DNA of 64,000 nucleotides from AC-32 sp963728765 (GTDB lineage Bacteria; Actinomycetota; Thermoleophilia; Gaiellales; Gaiellaceae): positions 248,001-312,000 of the forward strand of contig CAVSKX010000001.1 in the NCBI GenBank assembly GCA_963728765.1, in the 5' to 3' direction. Shown here piece after piece: positions 14,654 to 23,548 of this stretch. Numbering within the stretch: the stretch's first letter is position 1; each line of letters opens with the position of its first letter. The notes beneath the pieces are model-generated. The model worked only from the letters and a program-made list of their open reading frames with translations, did no database searches and was not told where the DNA came from. Made by a program: the position numbers and the translations under genes.

Positions 14654-15544
14654 ATGCGCGAGCCCGTCACCGTTGCGTGCGCCCAGGTCGAGCCGGTGCT
14701 CTTCGACCGCGAGGCGACCATCGGCCGCCTCGAAGAGGTCGCCGCCGAGGCGGCCGGCAAGGGCGCGCAGCTCGTGCTCTTCCCGGAGACCTTCATCCCG
14801 GCCTACCCGACGAACCGCTGGGTGCGCTACCTCGCGGGCGGCGACGGCGAGGCGAAGCACGTGTTCGCGCGACTGGCGCGCGAGTCGCTGGAGGTGCCGT
14901 CCGCGGCCTCGGAGCGCATCGGCAGGGCCGCGCGCGAGCACGGGCTCTGGCTCGCGGTCGGCGCGAACGAGCTCGACGGCGGCACGATCTACAACGCGCT
15001 CCTGCTCTACGGCCCGGACGGCGAGCTCGCGCTGCACCACCGCAAGCTCGTGCCGACGAACCACGAGCGAATGGTTTGGGGGCCCGGCGACGGCGGCGGG
15101 CTCCGGGCGGTCGAGACCGACCTCGGCCGCGTCGGCGGCCTGATCTGCTGGGAGAACTTCATGCCGCTCGCGCGCTTCGCGCTCTACGAGAGCGGCGTCG
15201 AGCTCTACCTCGCTCCCACCGCGGAGGACTCGGAGATGTGGCACGACTCGATGCGTCATATCGCGCGAGAGTCGCGCGCCTTCGTCCTCTCGTGCTGCGT
15301 CTTCCAGCGTGCGTCGAGCTTCCCGGACGACGTGCCGCTGGCCGAAGGAGACGAGCTCGTCGGCCGCGGCGGCTCCGCCATCCTCGCGCCCGACGGCTCG
15401 TACCTCGCCGGGCCGCTCTGGGACGAGGAGGGCATCCTCTACGCGGAGCTCGACCCCGAGGTGCTCCTGGCGGAGCGGCAGCGCTTCGACGCGGCCGGGC
15501 ACTACCACCGTCCCGACGTGCTGCGGCTCGAGGTGCGGACCTAG
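14654..15544 (+). CDS. Nitrilase-superfamily carbon-nitrogen hydrolase
   Basis: A 296-residue nitrilase-branch enzyme that hydrolyses nitriles or amides. The triad is complete: Glu45 (LFPETFIPAYP), Lys131 (HHRKLVPT) and Cys165 (GGLICWENFMP). The motif ERMVWGPGDG and PTAEDSEMWHDSMRHIARE are typical of true nitrilases acting on aliphatic or aromatic nitriles. The length is at the short end for nitrilases, and the variable C-terminal tail is missing. The repeat element upstream abuts the start codon, so translation may be weak or leaderless-like. Confidence 0.88.
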   Translation: MREPVTVACAQVEPVLFDREATIGRLEEVAAEAAGKGAQLVLFPETFIPAYPTNRWVRYLAGGDGEAKHVFARLARESLEVPSAASERIGRAAREHGLWLAVGANELDGGTIYNALLLYGPDGELALHHRKLVPTNHERMVWGPGDGGGLRAVETDLGRVGGLICWENFMPLARFALYESGVELYLAPTAEDSEMWHDSMRHIARESRAFVLSCCVFQRASSFPDDVPLAEGDELVGRGGSAILAPDGSYLAGPLWDEEGILYAELDPEVLLAERQRFDAAGHYHRPDVLRLEVRT

Positions 15545-16487
15545 ATGGACGCGCTCCGTTTCGCCTCGCTGCTCGAACAGCTGCCGGCGGAGCGGACCAG
15601 CCTGCTCGACAACCTCGGACGGATCCGGCGCGAGGTCGGACCGGTCACGCCCGAGCTCTCCGACGCGCTCGCCGACCACATGAACATCCGCCGCGGAGAG
15701 GTCGACGAGGTCGTTCTACTCCTTCCTGCGTGTCCGCGCCGACGCGGTGCGGGTCTGCATCGGGCCCGTCTGCGATTGCCTCGGCGCACAGGACCTCCTC
15801 GCCCGGGAGCGGGAGCACGCCGACGGAACGCCCGTGCTCGGCGTCGAGTGCCTCGGGCACTGCGAGCACGCGCCGGTGCTCCTCCGGGGTGACACCGTCG
15901 AGCCCGCCGCCGAGCACCGAACGAACGGCTTCCTGCTCGAGCCGGACGAGCTGCGCCAGGCGCCTGAGCTGGGGCGCGACGAGCTCCTTGCAGCGCTCGA
16001 GTCGTCCGGCCTCACCGGAATGGGTGGAGCGGGGTTCCCCACGTGGCGCAAATGGGAGGCCGTCGCGCACGAGCCCGGCCCTCGAGTGGTGATCGTCAAC
16101 GCAGACGAGGGCGAGCCCGGCACGATCAAGGACCGCTACGTCATGGAGCTTCGCCCGCAGCTCCTGCTCGAAGGGCTCGAGCATGCGCTTCGCTTGACCA
16201 TGCGCGACCAGGGCATGACCGACAAGCAGGAGGAGCCCTTCGTCGAGGTCAATGCAGAGGACGCGCACGCGCTGGGGATCGCCGACGGCGATCGCGTGCG
16301 GCTGGTCTCCAGGCGCGGCGAGCTCGAGGCTCTGGCCTCGGTAGGCGAGCGCGTCCACCCGGGCCTCGTCTGGATGGCGCTCCACTTCGCGCAGGCGAAG
16401 GTGAACTGGCTCACCCACGACGTGGGCGATCCGCTAATCGGCACTCCGGAGTACAAGGTGTCCGCCGTTCGTGTGGAGCCTCTGTGA
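15545..16487 (+). pseudogene. Remnant of an NAD-linked formate dehydrogenase locus: NuoE - NuoF - FdhA chimera
   Basis: Three pieces are fused. (1) The start of a NuoE-like 24-kDa subunit runs from ATG 15545, then shifts frame near 15713, where GTC-G-TTCTACTCC has lost or gained bases relative to the expected V-x-F-Y-S. (2) The frame continues with the NuoE [2Fe-2S] ligands CIGPVC and CLGHC and enters NuoF (SGLTGMGGAGFPTW, VNADEGEPGTIKDRY). (3) Near 16195 the reading jumps to FVEVNAEDAHALGIADGDRV...GTPEYKVSAVRVEPL, the molybdopterin-binding C-terminus of FdhA. The NuoF Fe-S end and nearly all of FdhA, including its active site, are missing. It cannot encode an active enzyme. An assembly join is the alternative. 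Confidence 0.8.
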
Positions 16488-17188
16488 TCGGCGAGCCTCG
16501 GATCGAGGTCGACGAGTGCGAGTCCACCCAACTGCTGCTGGGGGCCGACGACCCGGAGGGCGCGGTCGCAGTCGCCGACCACCAGACCGCGGGTCGCGGC
16601 AGGCTCGGTCGCTCCTGGATCGCGCCTCCGGGTACGGCGATCACCGTCTCGGTGCTGTTGCGGCCGCCTCACGACCGCAAGCTCGCCCAGGTGTCCCTGC
16701 TCGGTGGGCTCGCAGCCGCCGAGGCAGTGGAGGAGGAGCTCGGGTTCTGGCGCTCGTCTCAGATCAAGTGGCCGAACGACGTCATGGTCAACCGCCGCAA
16801 GGTGGCCGGCGTACTGGCCGAGGCCCGCGACGGTGCCGTCGTGCTGGGGATCGGCATCAACGTCAACCAGACTCGGGACGAGTTGCCACGGGACGCACGC
16901 CAACCGGTCGCCTCCCTCCGCACCCTGGACGGCCGTGAGCACGATCGGGCGGCGCTCCTGGCCGACCTGCTGGCGCGGCTGGACCGGCTCTACGGCGCAT
17001 GGCTGGAGGGTGGGCTCGACGCCGTCTTCCACGACCTGGGGTCGCGTGATTTTCTGCGCGGCCGGCGGGTCTCGGTCGACGGCGCCACCGGCACGGCGAT
17101 CGGGATCTCCCGGTCCGGAGCGCTCGAGGTCGACCTCGACGGCGAGCGCCGCCTGGTGGAGGCGGGCGAGGTCACCTACGAGCGCTGA
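16484..17188 (+). CDS. birA: Biotin-[acetyl-CoA carboxylase] ligase
   Basis: A 234-residue group I biotin protein ligase without the DNA-binding domain of E. coli BirA. Motifs present: STQ near the N-terminus, QTAGRGRLGRSW (biotinyl-AMP loop), KWPNDVMVNRRKVAGVLAE (catalytic lysine region) and GIGINVNQ. A small C-terminal SH3-like domain closes the protein (GRRVSVDGATGTAIGIS). It attaches biotin to carboxylase carrier domains. The GTG start overlaps the stop of the formate dehydrogenase remnant. This is not a natural partner and probably reflects the deletion upstream. Confidence 0.92.
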   Translation: MIGEPRIEVDECESTQLLLGADDPEGAVAVADHQTAGRGRLGRSWIAPPGTAITVSVLLRPPHDRKLAQVSLLGGLAAAEAVEEELGFWRSSQIKWPNDVMVNRRKVAGVLAEARDGAVVLGIGINVNQTRDELPRDARQPVASLRTLDGREHDRAALLADLLARLDRLYGAWLEGGLDAVFHDLGSRDFLRGRRVSVDGATGTAIGISRSGALEVDLDGERRLVEAGEVTYER

Positions 17189-17244
17189 GGTGTTTGGACC
17201 CGGTCGGCGGGGAACACGACGCTCGGAAGCGACGAAGGAGCGAC

Positions 17245-19029
17245 ATGGCCGAGCTGGTTGCCGACTACACCCTCAGGCGGCTGACGAAGTGGGGAGTGCA
17301 CCGGATCTACGGGTACCCGGGTGACGGGATCAACGCCTTCCTCGGCGCGTTCGACCGCGCCGACGGCGACCCCGAGTTCGTGCAGGTGCGCCACGAGGAG
17401 ATGGCCGCCTTCATGGCCTGCGGCCACGCGAAGTTCACCGGCGAGGCGGGCGTCTGCATCGCGACGTCGGGCCCGGGCGCGATCCACCTCCTGAACGGCC
17501 TCTACGACGCGAAGCTCGACCACCAGCCGGTGGTCGCGATCGTCGGCCAGCAGGCGCGCACCTCGCTCGGCGGCAACTACCAGCAGGAGGTCGACCTGGA
17601 GACGCTCTTCAAGGACGTCGCGCACGAGTACGTGCACATGGCGACCCACCCCGCGCAGATGCGCCACCTCGTCGACCGGGCGATGCGGATCGCGCTCGAC
17701 CAGCGCACCGTCACATGCATCATCGTCCCGAACGACCTCGCCGCCGAGAAGGCCGTCGAGACACCGCCGCACGAGCACGGCACCGTCCATTCCGGGATCG
17801 GCTACTCGCGGCCGCGGGTAGTGCCGATGGACGCCGACCTCGAGCGCGCAGCGGCGTTGCTCAACGAGCGCCGCCGGATCGCGATGCTCGTCGGCCAGGG
17901 CGCGAAGGGGGCGGCCGACGAGGTCCTCGAGACCGCCGAGACGCTCGGCGCAGGCGTCGCCAAAGCGCTGCTCGGCAAGGACGTGCTTCCGGACGACCTG
18001 CCGTTCGTGACCGGCTCGATCGGGCTGCTCGGGACGAAGCCGAGCTGGGACCTGATGATGGGCTGCGACGCGTTCCTGATGGTCGGCTCGAGCTTCCCGT
18101 ACTCCGAGTTCCTGCCGGAAGAGGGCCAGGCGCGCGGCGTGCAGATCGACGTCGACGGCCGCATGGTCGGGATCCGCTACCCGATGGACGTCAACCTCGT
18201 CGGTGACGCGAGGGAGACGCTGCGGGCGCTGCTGCCGAAGCTCGAGCGCAAGGAGGACCGCTCGTGGCGTGACGACATCGAGAAGGGCGTGCGCGAGTGG
18301 TGGGAGCTGGTCGAGCACCGCGCGAAGCTGCCCGCGGACCCGCTGAACCCGCAGCGCGTGTTCTCGGAGCTCTCGAAGCGGCTGCCCGACGGCGCGATCC
18401 TGACGGCCGACTCGGGCTCGGCCGCGAACTGGTACGCGCGGAACCTGAAGTTCCGCCGCGGGATGATGGGCTCACTCTCGGGGACGCTCGCGACGATGGG
18501 GCCGGGCGTGCCGTACGCGATCGCTGCCAAATTCGCGCACCCGCAGCGGCCGGTCTTCGCCCTCGTGGGCGACGGCGCGTTCCAGATGAACGGCATGAAC
18601 GAGCTGCTCACGGTCGCGAAGTACTGGGAGCGCTGGGGCGACCCGCGCTTCGTCGTGCTCGTGCTCCACAACGACGACCTCAACCAGGTCACCTGGGAGC
18701 AGCGCGCGATGGAAGGCGACCCGAAGTACGAGGCCTCGCAGGTGCTGCCGGACTTCCCGTACGCGCGTTACGCGGAGCTGCTTGGCTTCCTCGGCATCCG
18801 GGTCGACAACCCGGACGAGGTCGGGCCGGCGTGGGACGAGGCCCTCTCGGCCGACCGACCGGTGGTCTACGAAGCGCTGACCGACCCCGAGGTGCCGCCG
18901 CTGCCGCCGCACATCACGCTGAAGGAAGCGAAGGCGTTCATGACCTCGGTTCCGAGCGACCCGGACCGCGGCGCCGTCGTGAAGCAGTCGTTCAGGCAGA
19001 AGCTCGAGGAGCTCCTTCCGGGGCGTTGA
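17245..19029 (+). CDS. Thiamine pyrophosphate-dependent enzyme (pyruvate oxidase/acetolactate synthase family)
   Basis: A 594-residue three-domain TPP enzyme. The catalytic glutamate that activates TPP lies in VRHEEMAAF (about residue 51). The central domain carries the NAD/FAD-type fold, and the C-terminal domain has the TPP motif VGDGAFQMNGMNELLTVAKYW (first G-D-G about residue 442) ending HNDDLNQ. It is closest in layout to pyruvate oxidase-like proteins that act on 2-oxo acids. ATG 17245 has AAGGAG upstream. It is the first gene of a tightly coupled set with an enolase-superfamily enzyme and a FAD/Fe-S dehydrogenase, so a sugar-acid or 2-oxo-acid pathway is likely. The substrate is unknown. 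Confidence 0.85.
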   Translation: MAELVADYTLRRLTKWGVHRIYGYPGDGINAFLGAFDRADGDPEFVQVRHEEMAAFMACGHAKFTGEAGVCIATSGPGAIHLLNGLYDAKLDHQPVVAIVGQQARTSLGGNYQQEVDLETLFKDVAHEYVHMATHPAQMRHLVDRAMRIALDQRTVTCIIVPNDLAAEKAVETPPHEHGTVHSGIGYSRPRVVPMDADLERAAALLNERRRIAMLVGQGAKGAADEVLETAETLGAGVAKALLGKDVLPDDLPFVTGSIGLLGTKPSWDLMMGCDAFLMVGSSFPYSEFLPEEGQARGVQIDVDGRMVGIRYPMDVNLVGDARETLRALLPKLERKEDRSWRDDIEKGVREWWELVEHRAKLPADPLNPQRVFSELSKRLPDGAILTADSGSAANWYARNLKFRRGMMGSLSGTLATMGPGVPYAIAAKFAHPQRPVFALVGDGAFQMNGMNELLTVAKYWERWGDPRFVVLVLHNDDLNQVTWEQRAMEGDPKYEASQVLPDFPYARYAELLGFLGIRVDNPDEVGPAWDEALSADRPVVYEALTDPEVPPLPPHITLKEAKAFMTSVPSDPDRGAVVKQSFRQKLEELLPGR

Positions 19030-20138
19030 GCACGACAACCACGCGCCCTCGCGTGCAGGCAGCCGTCGAGAGCCTCGTGGTCTCGGCCTTCATCGTGCCC
19101 ACTGACGCGCCGGAGTCCGACGGCACTGCCGAGTGGGACTCGACGACGGTTGTCGTCGTCGAGGCGAGCGGCGGCGGCGAATCCGGTCTCGGCTACACGT
19201 ACGCGCCCGCCGCGGCGGGCTTGGTTGTCGAAGAACAGCTCGCCGGGGTCGTGCGCGGCCGCGACGCGCTCGCGGTCGCGGAGGCGTGGGAGGCGATGGC
19301 CCGCGCACTGCGAAACGCGGGCCGCCCGGGGATCGGCTTCTGCGCCCTCTCGGCGGTCGACCTCGCGCTCTGGGACCTGAAGGCGCGGCTGCTCGGGCTG
19401 CCGCTCGTCGACCTCCTCGGTCGCGCGCGCGACGAGGCGCCCGTCTACGGCAGCGGCGGCTTCACCTCGTACCCGCTCGAGCGGATCCGGGAGCAGCTCG
19501 GCGGCTGGGTCGAGCAGGGCATCTCGCGCGTGAAGATGAAGGTCTCCCGCGAGCCCGGGCGCGACCCGGAGCGGCTCGACGCGGCACGGCTGGCGATCGG
19601 CAACGACACGGAGCTCTACGTCGACTCGAACGGCGCGCTCTCGCGCAAGCAGGCGCTCGCCTGGGCCGAGCGATTCTCGCGCGAGTGGGGCGTGACGTGG
19701 TACGAGGAGCCCGTGAGCTCGGCCGACTTCGAGGGCCTCCGGCTGCTGCGCGACCGCGCGCCGGCCGGGCTGGACATCGCCGCCGGCGAGTACGCCTACG
19801 TCCCGGCCGACTTCCGCAACCTGCTCGGCGGCGTCGACTGCCTGCAGGCGGACGTCACGCGCTGCGGCGGGATCAGCGGCTTCCTCCGGGCAGGTGCCCT
19901 CGCGGCCGCCTTCGACCTCGATCTCTCGGCGCACTGCGCGCCGAGCGCCAGCGTCGCCGCCTGCTGCGCGGTGCCGCGCTTCCGCCACCTCGAGTGGTTC
20001 CACGACCACGTCCGGCTCGAGCCGCTGCTCTTCGACGGCGTGCTCGAGTCCGAGAACGGCTCGTTGCGGCCGGACCGCTCGCGGCCAGGCAACGGCCTCG
20101 ACCTGAAGCGCGCGGATGCTGCCAGGTACGCGGCATGA
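19026..20138 (+). CDS. Enolase-superfamily enzyme (mandelate racemase/muconate lactonising group)
   Basis: A 370-residue member of the MR/MLE group. The active site is complete: the KxK pair Lys170/Lys172 (RVKMKV), metal ligands Asp200 (YVDSNGA), Glu227 (YEEPV) and Glu255 (AGEYAY), and a His303 (SAHCAPS) in the place of the general acid/base region. Enzymes of this type abstract the alpha proton of a carboxylate and often dehydrate sugar acids. The TTG start overlaps the TPP gene stop, and the next gene overlaps by ATGA, so the three are produced together. Confidence 0.85.
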   Translation: MSTTTTRPRVQAAVESLVVSAFIVPTDAPESDGTAEWDSTTVVVVEASGGGESGLGYTYAPAAAGLVVEEQLAGVVRGRDALAVAEAWEAMARALRNAGRPGIGFCALSAVDLALWDLKARLLGLPLVDLLGRARDEAPVYGSGGFTSYPLERIREQLGGWVEQGISRVKMKVSREPGRDPERLDAARLAIGNDTELYVDSNGALSRKQALAWAERFSREWGVTWYEEPVSSADFEGLRLLRDRAPAGLDIAAGEYAYVPADFRNLLGGVDCLQADVTRCGGISGFLRAGALAAAFDLDLSAHCAPSASVAACCAVPRFRHLEWFHDHVRLEPLLFDGVLESENGSLRPDRSRPGNGLDLKRADAARYAA

Positions 20139-23104
20139 GCGGGCTCGAGCGCGCCCTGCGGAAGGCCGTCGAAGGCGAGGTGCGGTTCTCCGCCGGCGAC
20201 CGCGCGCTCTACTCCGCCACCGGCGCGAACTACCGTCAGCTGCCGATCGGCGTCGTCATCCCGCGCTCCGTCGCCGACGTCGCCGAGACGGTGCGGCTCT
20301 GCCGCGAGCAAGGCGCGCCGCTCCTCGCGCGCGGCGGCGGCACCGGCCTCGCGGGCCAGACGACGAACGTCGCGGTCGTGATCGACTTCTCGAAGTACCT
20401 CAACGGCGTGCTCGAGATCGACGCCGAGCGCCGTCTCGCGCGGGTCGAGCCGGGCCTGATCCTCGACCACCTGCGCGCGAAGGCGGAGCGCGAGCACCAG
20501 CTCACCTTCGGGCCCGACCCCTCGACGCACGAGTACTGCACGTTCGGCGGGATGATCGCGAGCAACTCCTGCGGCGTGCGCTCGATCATGGCGCAGTTCT
20601 ACGGCCCCGGGCCGCGCACCTCCGACAACGTCCACGAGCTGGAGGTGCTGCTCTACGACGGGCGGCGTCTGCGCGCGCGCGAGGGCACTTCCGGCGACGA
20701 GGAGATCGACCGCCGCCTGCTCGAGCTGCGCGACCGCTACGCCGACCTGATCCGCGAGCGCTACCCGCAGATCCCGCGGCGCGTCTCGGGCTACAACCTC
20801 GACGACCTCCTGCCCGAGAACGGCTTCCACGTCGCCCGGGCCCTCGCCGGCACCGAGGGCACGTGCGTCACCTACCTCGAGGCGACGGTGCACCTGATCC
20901 ACAGCCCGCCTGCGCGCTCGCTGCTCGTGCTCGGCTACCAGGACGCCTTCGTCGCCGGCGACCACGTGCCGCAGGTCCTCGCGCACAAGCCGCTCGGGCT
21001 CGAGGGCATGGACCACACGCTCGTGGACGACATGACGCGGCTCGGCCTGCACGTCCACGACCTCTCCGCGCTGCCGGAAGGCTTCGGCTGGCTGCTGGTC
21101 GAGTTCGGCGGCGATTCGAAAGACGAGGCCGACGCGAAGGCGCACGAGCTGATGGGAGAGCTCGAGGTCGGCAAGAACGGCCTCCACGGAATGAAGCTCT
21201 ACGACCAGCCCGAGCAGGAACGGCACGTCTGGAAGGTGCGCGAAGGCGGCCTCGGCGCGACCGCGTTCCTCCCCGGGAAAGAAGACACCTACGAGGGCTG
21301 GGAGGACTCGGCCGTCCCGCCCGAACGGATCGGCGACTACCTGCGCGACCTGCACAAGCTCGCCTCGGAGCACGGTTACGAAAGCTCGCTCTACGGCCAC
21401 TACGGCAACGGCTGCGTGCACGCGCGCTGGAACTTCGACCTGTCGAGCACGCCCGGCCTCGCGAAGTACCGCGCCTTCGTCGAGGAGGCCGCCGACCTCG
21501 TCGTCTCCTACGGCGGCTCGATCTCCGGCGAGCACGGCGACGGCCAGTCGCGCGCTGAGCTGCTACCGAAGATGTTCGGGCCGGAGCTCGTGGAGGCGTT
21601 CCGGGAGTTCAAGTCGATCTGGGATCCCGACGGCAAGATGAACCCGGGCAAGGTCGTCGATCCGGACCCGCTCGACTCGGACATCCGCCTCGGCCCGGAC
21701 ACGTTCAACCCGCCGCAGGTCGACACGCACTTCGCGTTCCCGAAGGACCGCGGCTCGTTCGCCCACGCGACCACGCGCTGCGTCGGCGTGGGCAAGTGCC
21801 GGCACACGGACGGCGGCGTGATGTGCCCGAGCTTCATGGTCACGCGCGAGGAGATGCACACCACGCGCGGGCGCGCGCACCTGCTCTGGGAGATGCTGAA
21901 CGGCGAGGAGCTGTCGCTGTGGCACGACGAGGCCGTGGACGAGGCGCTCGACCTCTGCCTCTCCTGCAAGGGCTGCACGAACGACTGCCCCGTTTCGGTC
22001 GACATGCCGACGCTGAAGGCCGAGTACCTCTCGCATCGCTACAAGGGGAGGCTGCGGCCGCGGCCCGCCTACGCGTTCGGGTTGATCGACCAGGCCGCGC
22101 GGGTGGCGTCGAAGGTTCCGGGGATCGCGAACGCGGTCGCGGGGACGCCGCTCTTCAAGCGCGCGGCCGGGATCCACCCGCAGCGTGAGGTGCCGGAGTT
22201 CGCGCGGGTGACGTTGAAGCAGTGGTTCGAGCGGCGGCCCCTGCGCAACGGCGGCGGCAAGCGCGTAATCCTCTGGGCGGACACGTTCACGAACTACCTC
22301 GAGCCCGAGGTCGGGATCGCCGCGGTCGAGGCTCTCGAGGACGCGGGCTTCCACGTCGTCGTCCCGCACGGCCACCTCTGCTGCGGCCGGCCGCTCTACG
22401 ACTACGGGATGCTCGACCTCGCCGAGGCCTACCTGCGCAAGGTGCTGTCGGCGCTGAACGACGAGATCCGCGCCGGCACGCCGGTCGTCGGCGTCGAGCC
22501 CAGTTGCGTGGCAGTCTTCAAGGACGAGCTGGTGAAGCTCTGGCCGATGGACCAGGACGCGAAGCGGTTTGCCGAGCAGACACACCACTTCTCGGACTTC
22601 CTGGTGTCCTGCGCCGACGGCTGGGAGCCGCCGCAGCTACACCGGAAGGCGGTTCTGCACGGCCACTGCCACCAGCAGGCGACCGGCGGTGTCGGCCCCG
22701 ACACGAAGCTGCTCGAGCGGATGGGGCTCGAGGTCGAAGGCCTCGACGCCGGCTGCTGCGGGATGGCCGGCGGCTGGGGCTACGAGGAGGGGCATTACGA
22801 CGTCTCGATCGCCTGCGCCGAGCGCGCGCTCCTGCCGAAGGTGCGCGAGGCGGCACCCGACACGCTGATCGTTGCGGACGGCTTCTCGTGCCGCTCGCAG
22901 ATCGAGCAGGCGCAGACGGGGCGCCGAGCGCTGCACGCCGCGCAGGTGCTCGCGCTTGCACGGGAGTGCGGGCCTGACGGCCCCGGCGCGTACCCGGAGC
23001 GCGCCGCTCCGCCTCGCCCTGCCGGAAACCGCCACCTCCTCCCCGCGGCCGCCGTCGCTGCTGGTGCCGCGGCGGTGGCCGGCGCGGTCGCGATCAGGAA
23101 GTAA
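20135..23104 (+). CDS. FAD-linked oxidase fused to Fe-S oxidoreductase (GlcD-GlcF / YdiJ-like dehydrogenase)
   Basis: A 989-residue fusion. N-terminal FAD_binding_4 domain (about 25-250, with RGGGTGLAGQT and SNSCGVRS) and FAD-oxidase C-terminal domain (to about 510, ending GEHGDGQSRAELLPKMFG). Next comes a two-cluster ferredoxin region with CVGVGKC...C and CLSCKGCTNDCP, then two CCG domains (HLCCGRP; HCHQQ...GCCGMAGGWGYE). A hydrophobic C-terminal helix (about 965-985) may tether it to the membrane. Relatives oxidise D-2-hydroxy acids such as D-lactate, glycolate or 2-hydroxyglutarate and feed quinones. With the two preceding genes it forms a hydroxy/2-oxo acid operon. Confidence 0.88.
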   Translation: MSGLERALRKAVEGEVRFSAGDRALYSATGANYRQLPIGVVIPRSVADVAETVRLCREQGAPLLARGGGTGLAGQTTNVAVVIDFSKYLNGVLEIDAERRLARVEPGLILDHLRAKAEREHQLTFGPDPSTHEYCTFGGMIASNSCGVRSIMAQFYGPGPRTSDNVHELEVLLYDGRRLRAREGTSGDEEIDRRLLELRDRYADLIRERYPQIPRRVSGYNLDDLLPENGFHVARALAGTEGTCVTYLEATVHLIHSPPARSLLVLGYQDAFVAGDHVPQVLAHKPLGLEGMDHTLVDDMTRLGLHVHDLSALPEGFGWLLVEFGGDSKDEADAKAHELMGELEVGKNGLHGMKLYDQPEQERHVWKVREGGLGATAFLPGKEDTYEGWEDSAVPPERIGDYLRDLHKLASEHGYESSLYGHYGNGCVHARWNFDLSSTPGLAKYRAFVEEAADLVVSYGGSISGEHGDGQSRAELLPKMFGPELVEAFREFKSIWDPDGKMNPGKVVDPDPLDSDIRLGPDTFNPPQVDTHFAFPKDRGSFAHATTRCVGVGKCRHTDGGVMCPSFMVTREEMHTTRGRAHLLWEMLNGEELSLWHDEAVDEALDLCLSCKGCTNDCPVSVDMPTLKAEYLSHRYKGRLRPRPAYAFGLIDQAARVASKVPGIANAVAGTPLFKRAAGIHPQREVPEFARVTLKQWFERRPLRNGGGKRVILWADTFTNYLEPEVGIAAVEALEDAGFHVVVPHGHLCCGRPLYDYGMLDLAEAYLRKVLSALNDEIRAGTPVVGVEPSCVAVFKDELVKLWPMDQDAKRFAEQTHHFSDFLVSCADGWEPPQLHRKAVLHGHCHQQATGGVGPDTKLLERMGLEVEGLDAGCCGMAGGWGYEEGHYDVSIACAERALLPKVREAAPDTLIVADGFSCRSQIEQAQTGRRALHAAQVLALARECGPDGPGAYPERAAPPRPAGNRHLLPAAAVAAGAAAVAGAVAIRK

Positions 23105-23522
23105 CGGAGCGGACGCCGGCCACGACCCGGTCGAACTGGATGTGCGTGTGGGCGCTCACGAGCACCCGCTCGTCGACACCTTCGAGGGCTACCCGCATCC
23201 GAGCTTCCGGCGTCGCGAAGGTGATCAGCTCCTCGTCGCTGCGCGGCGACCCGTGGCAGAAGCGCGTCGGGCCCAGCCCGTCGATCTCGACCACGGCGCC
23301 CTCCACGAAGCTCGCGAGAAACGCCCGCTCCTCGCCGTCGTGTCGCTCGAGCAGCCAGCGCTCGCGAGGCGTGGCCGCCTCGCCGGGAGTGCCCGCGAGC
23401 TCCGACAGCGCCCGTTCGGCGTTGCCGCGGATGAAGATCATCCGCGTTCGGAGCACCGCCGCGAGGGCGACGGCGTTCCCGTGCACGTCGGAGAGGACGG
23501 CGACACGGCTGCAAGTCTCCAT
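23094..23522 (-). pseudogene. Metallophosphoesterase, internally deleted and truncated
   Basis: 142 residues remain of a YfcE/CpdA-type phosphoesterase that is normally about 230-250. VAVLSDVHGNAVALAAVL gives the first Asp and His ligands. The text then jumps to IFIRGNAER, skipping the segment with the bridging GDxVGYG motif and its metal-ligand aspartate. CHGSPRSDEE and the HTHIQFDR histidines follow, but the protein stops at once, without the usual NPGSVGMP end. Without the bridging Asp it should not bind two metals. It converges on, and overlaps by 11 bases, the end of the GlcD-GlcF gene. Confidence 0.7.
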
Positions 23523-23548
23523 CGGCACGGGACTGTGACGGCCACCCG

